A DNA stretch of 64,000 nt from Pirellulaceae bacterium (GTDB lineage: Bacteria > Planctomycetota > Planctomycetia > Pirellulales > Pirellulaceae), in contig JAGYIQ010000010.1 in NCBI GenBank assembly GCA_018402565.1, forward strand, positions 62,001 to 126,000, given 5' to 3'. Positions 63,964 through 64,000 of the stretch are shown piece by piece (position 1 is the stretch's first letter; each line of letters begins with the position of its first letter). The translations under genes were made by a program, and so were the position numbers. The notes below the pieces were generated by a model, which did no database searches, was not told the DNA's origin, and was given only the letters and a program-made list of their open reading frames with translations.

Positions 63964-64000
63964 GGGTGGTGGTTGGGTGAGTGCTTGGCTACTTGGGCAG

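Overview
The window looks like chromosomal DNA of a planctomycete, probably in or near the Pirellulales. Three things point there: two sets of DUF1549/DUF1553 cytochrome c-like proteins paired with DUF1501 proteins, a SpoVG protein carrying a zinc-ribbon insert, and high-GC genes of planctomycete type. The lineage is inferred from gene content only. No rRNA or complete tRNA gene was seen.

Layout. 0.2-9.1 kb: an SDR oxidoreductase, a HemN/HemW-like radical SAM protein, a compact set (FliN-like SpoA protein, DUF1611/DgcN-like protein, low-molecular-weight tyrosine phosphatase), then a tight four-gene cluster (esterase, peptidase S51-like protein, second esterase, ATP-grasp ligase). 9.1-17 kb: a GAF-GAF-GGDEF protein, an HD phosphohydrolase coupled to a zinc-ribbon membrane protein, and a GH63-like glycosidase. 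17.9-21.6 kb: an O-antigen-ligase-like protein, an exosortase-type CAAX protease and aminofutalosine synthase MqnE. 22-31.5 kb: a PSD1/DUF1501 pair and a MacAB-like ABC exporter (ATPase, FtsX permease, HlyD adaptor). 31.7-33.4 kb: a family II pyrophosphatase with CBS/DRTGG insert. 33.4-37.2 kb: repeat-rich DNA holding an intact IS4-family element. 37.2-44.1 kb: a second DUF1501 gene and an 1800-residue PSD1/WD40 protein. 44.5-51.4 kb: lysA, a TerB-like gene, a Gfo/Idh oxidoreductase, purM, an FHA protein, and an ECF sigma/anti-sigma pair. 51.7-57.3 kb: a secreted protein, an aroK/A24 peptidase/membrane protein operon and a glycosyltransferase. 58.3-60.8 kb: a DUF368 transporter divergent from ispE-spoVG. 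60.9-62.2 kb: eight tandem 172-bp units. 62.2 kb to the end: the 3' end of a tRNA-Pro that looks like an attachment site, then DNA of different character.

Several genes are single-copy housekeeping functions (lysA, purM, aroK, ispE, mqnE). Between them lie unusually many repeats: hexamer and heptamer microsatellites, dispersed palindromes, a 172-bp palindromic element present both as an array and as solo copies, 400-bp and 290-bp tandem units, and near the right end an array with CRISPR-like spacing in which every spacer is a palindrome. Three genes take their stop codon from a repeat.

The best candidates for something undescribed are the esterase/S51/ATP-grasp cluster, the repeat-palindrome array at 63.15-63.7 kb, and the 172-bp palindromic element.
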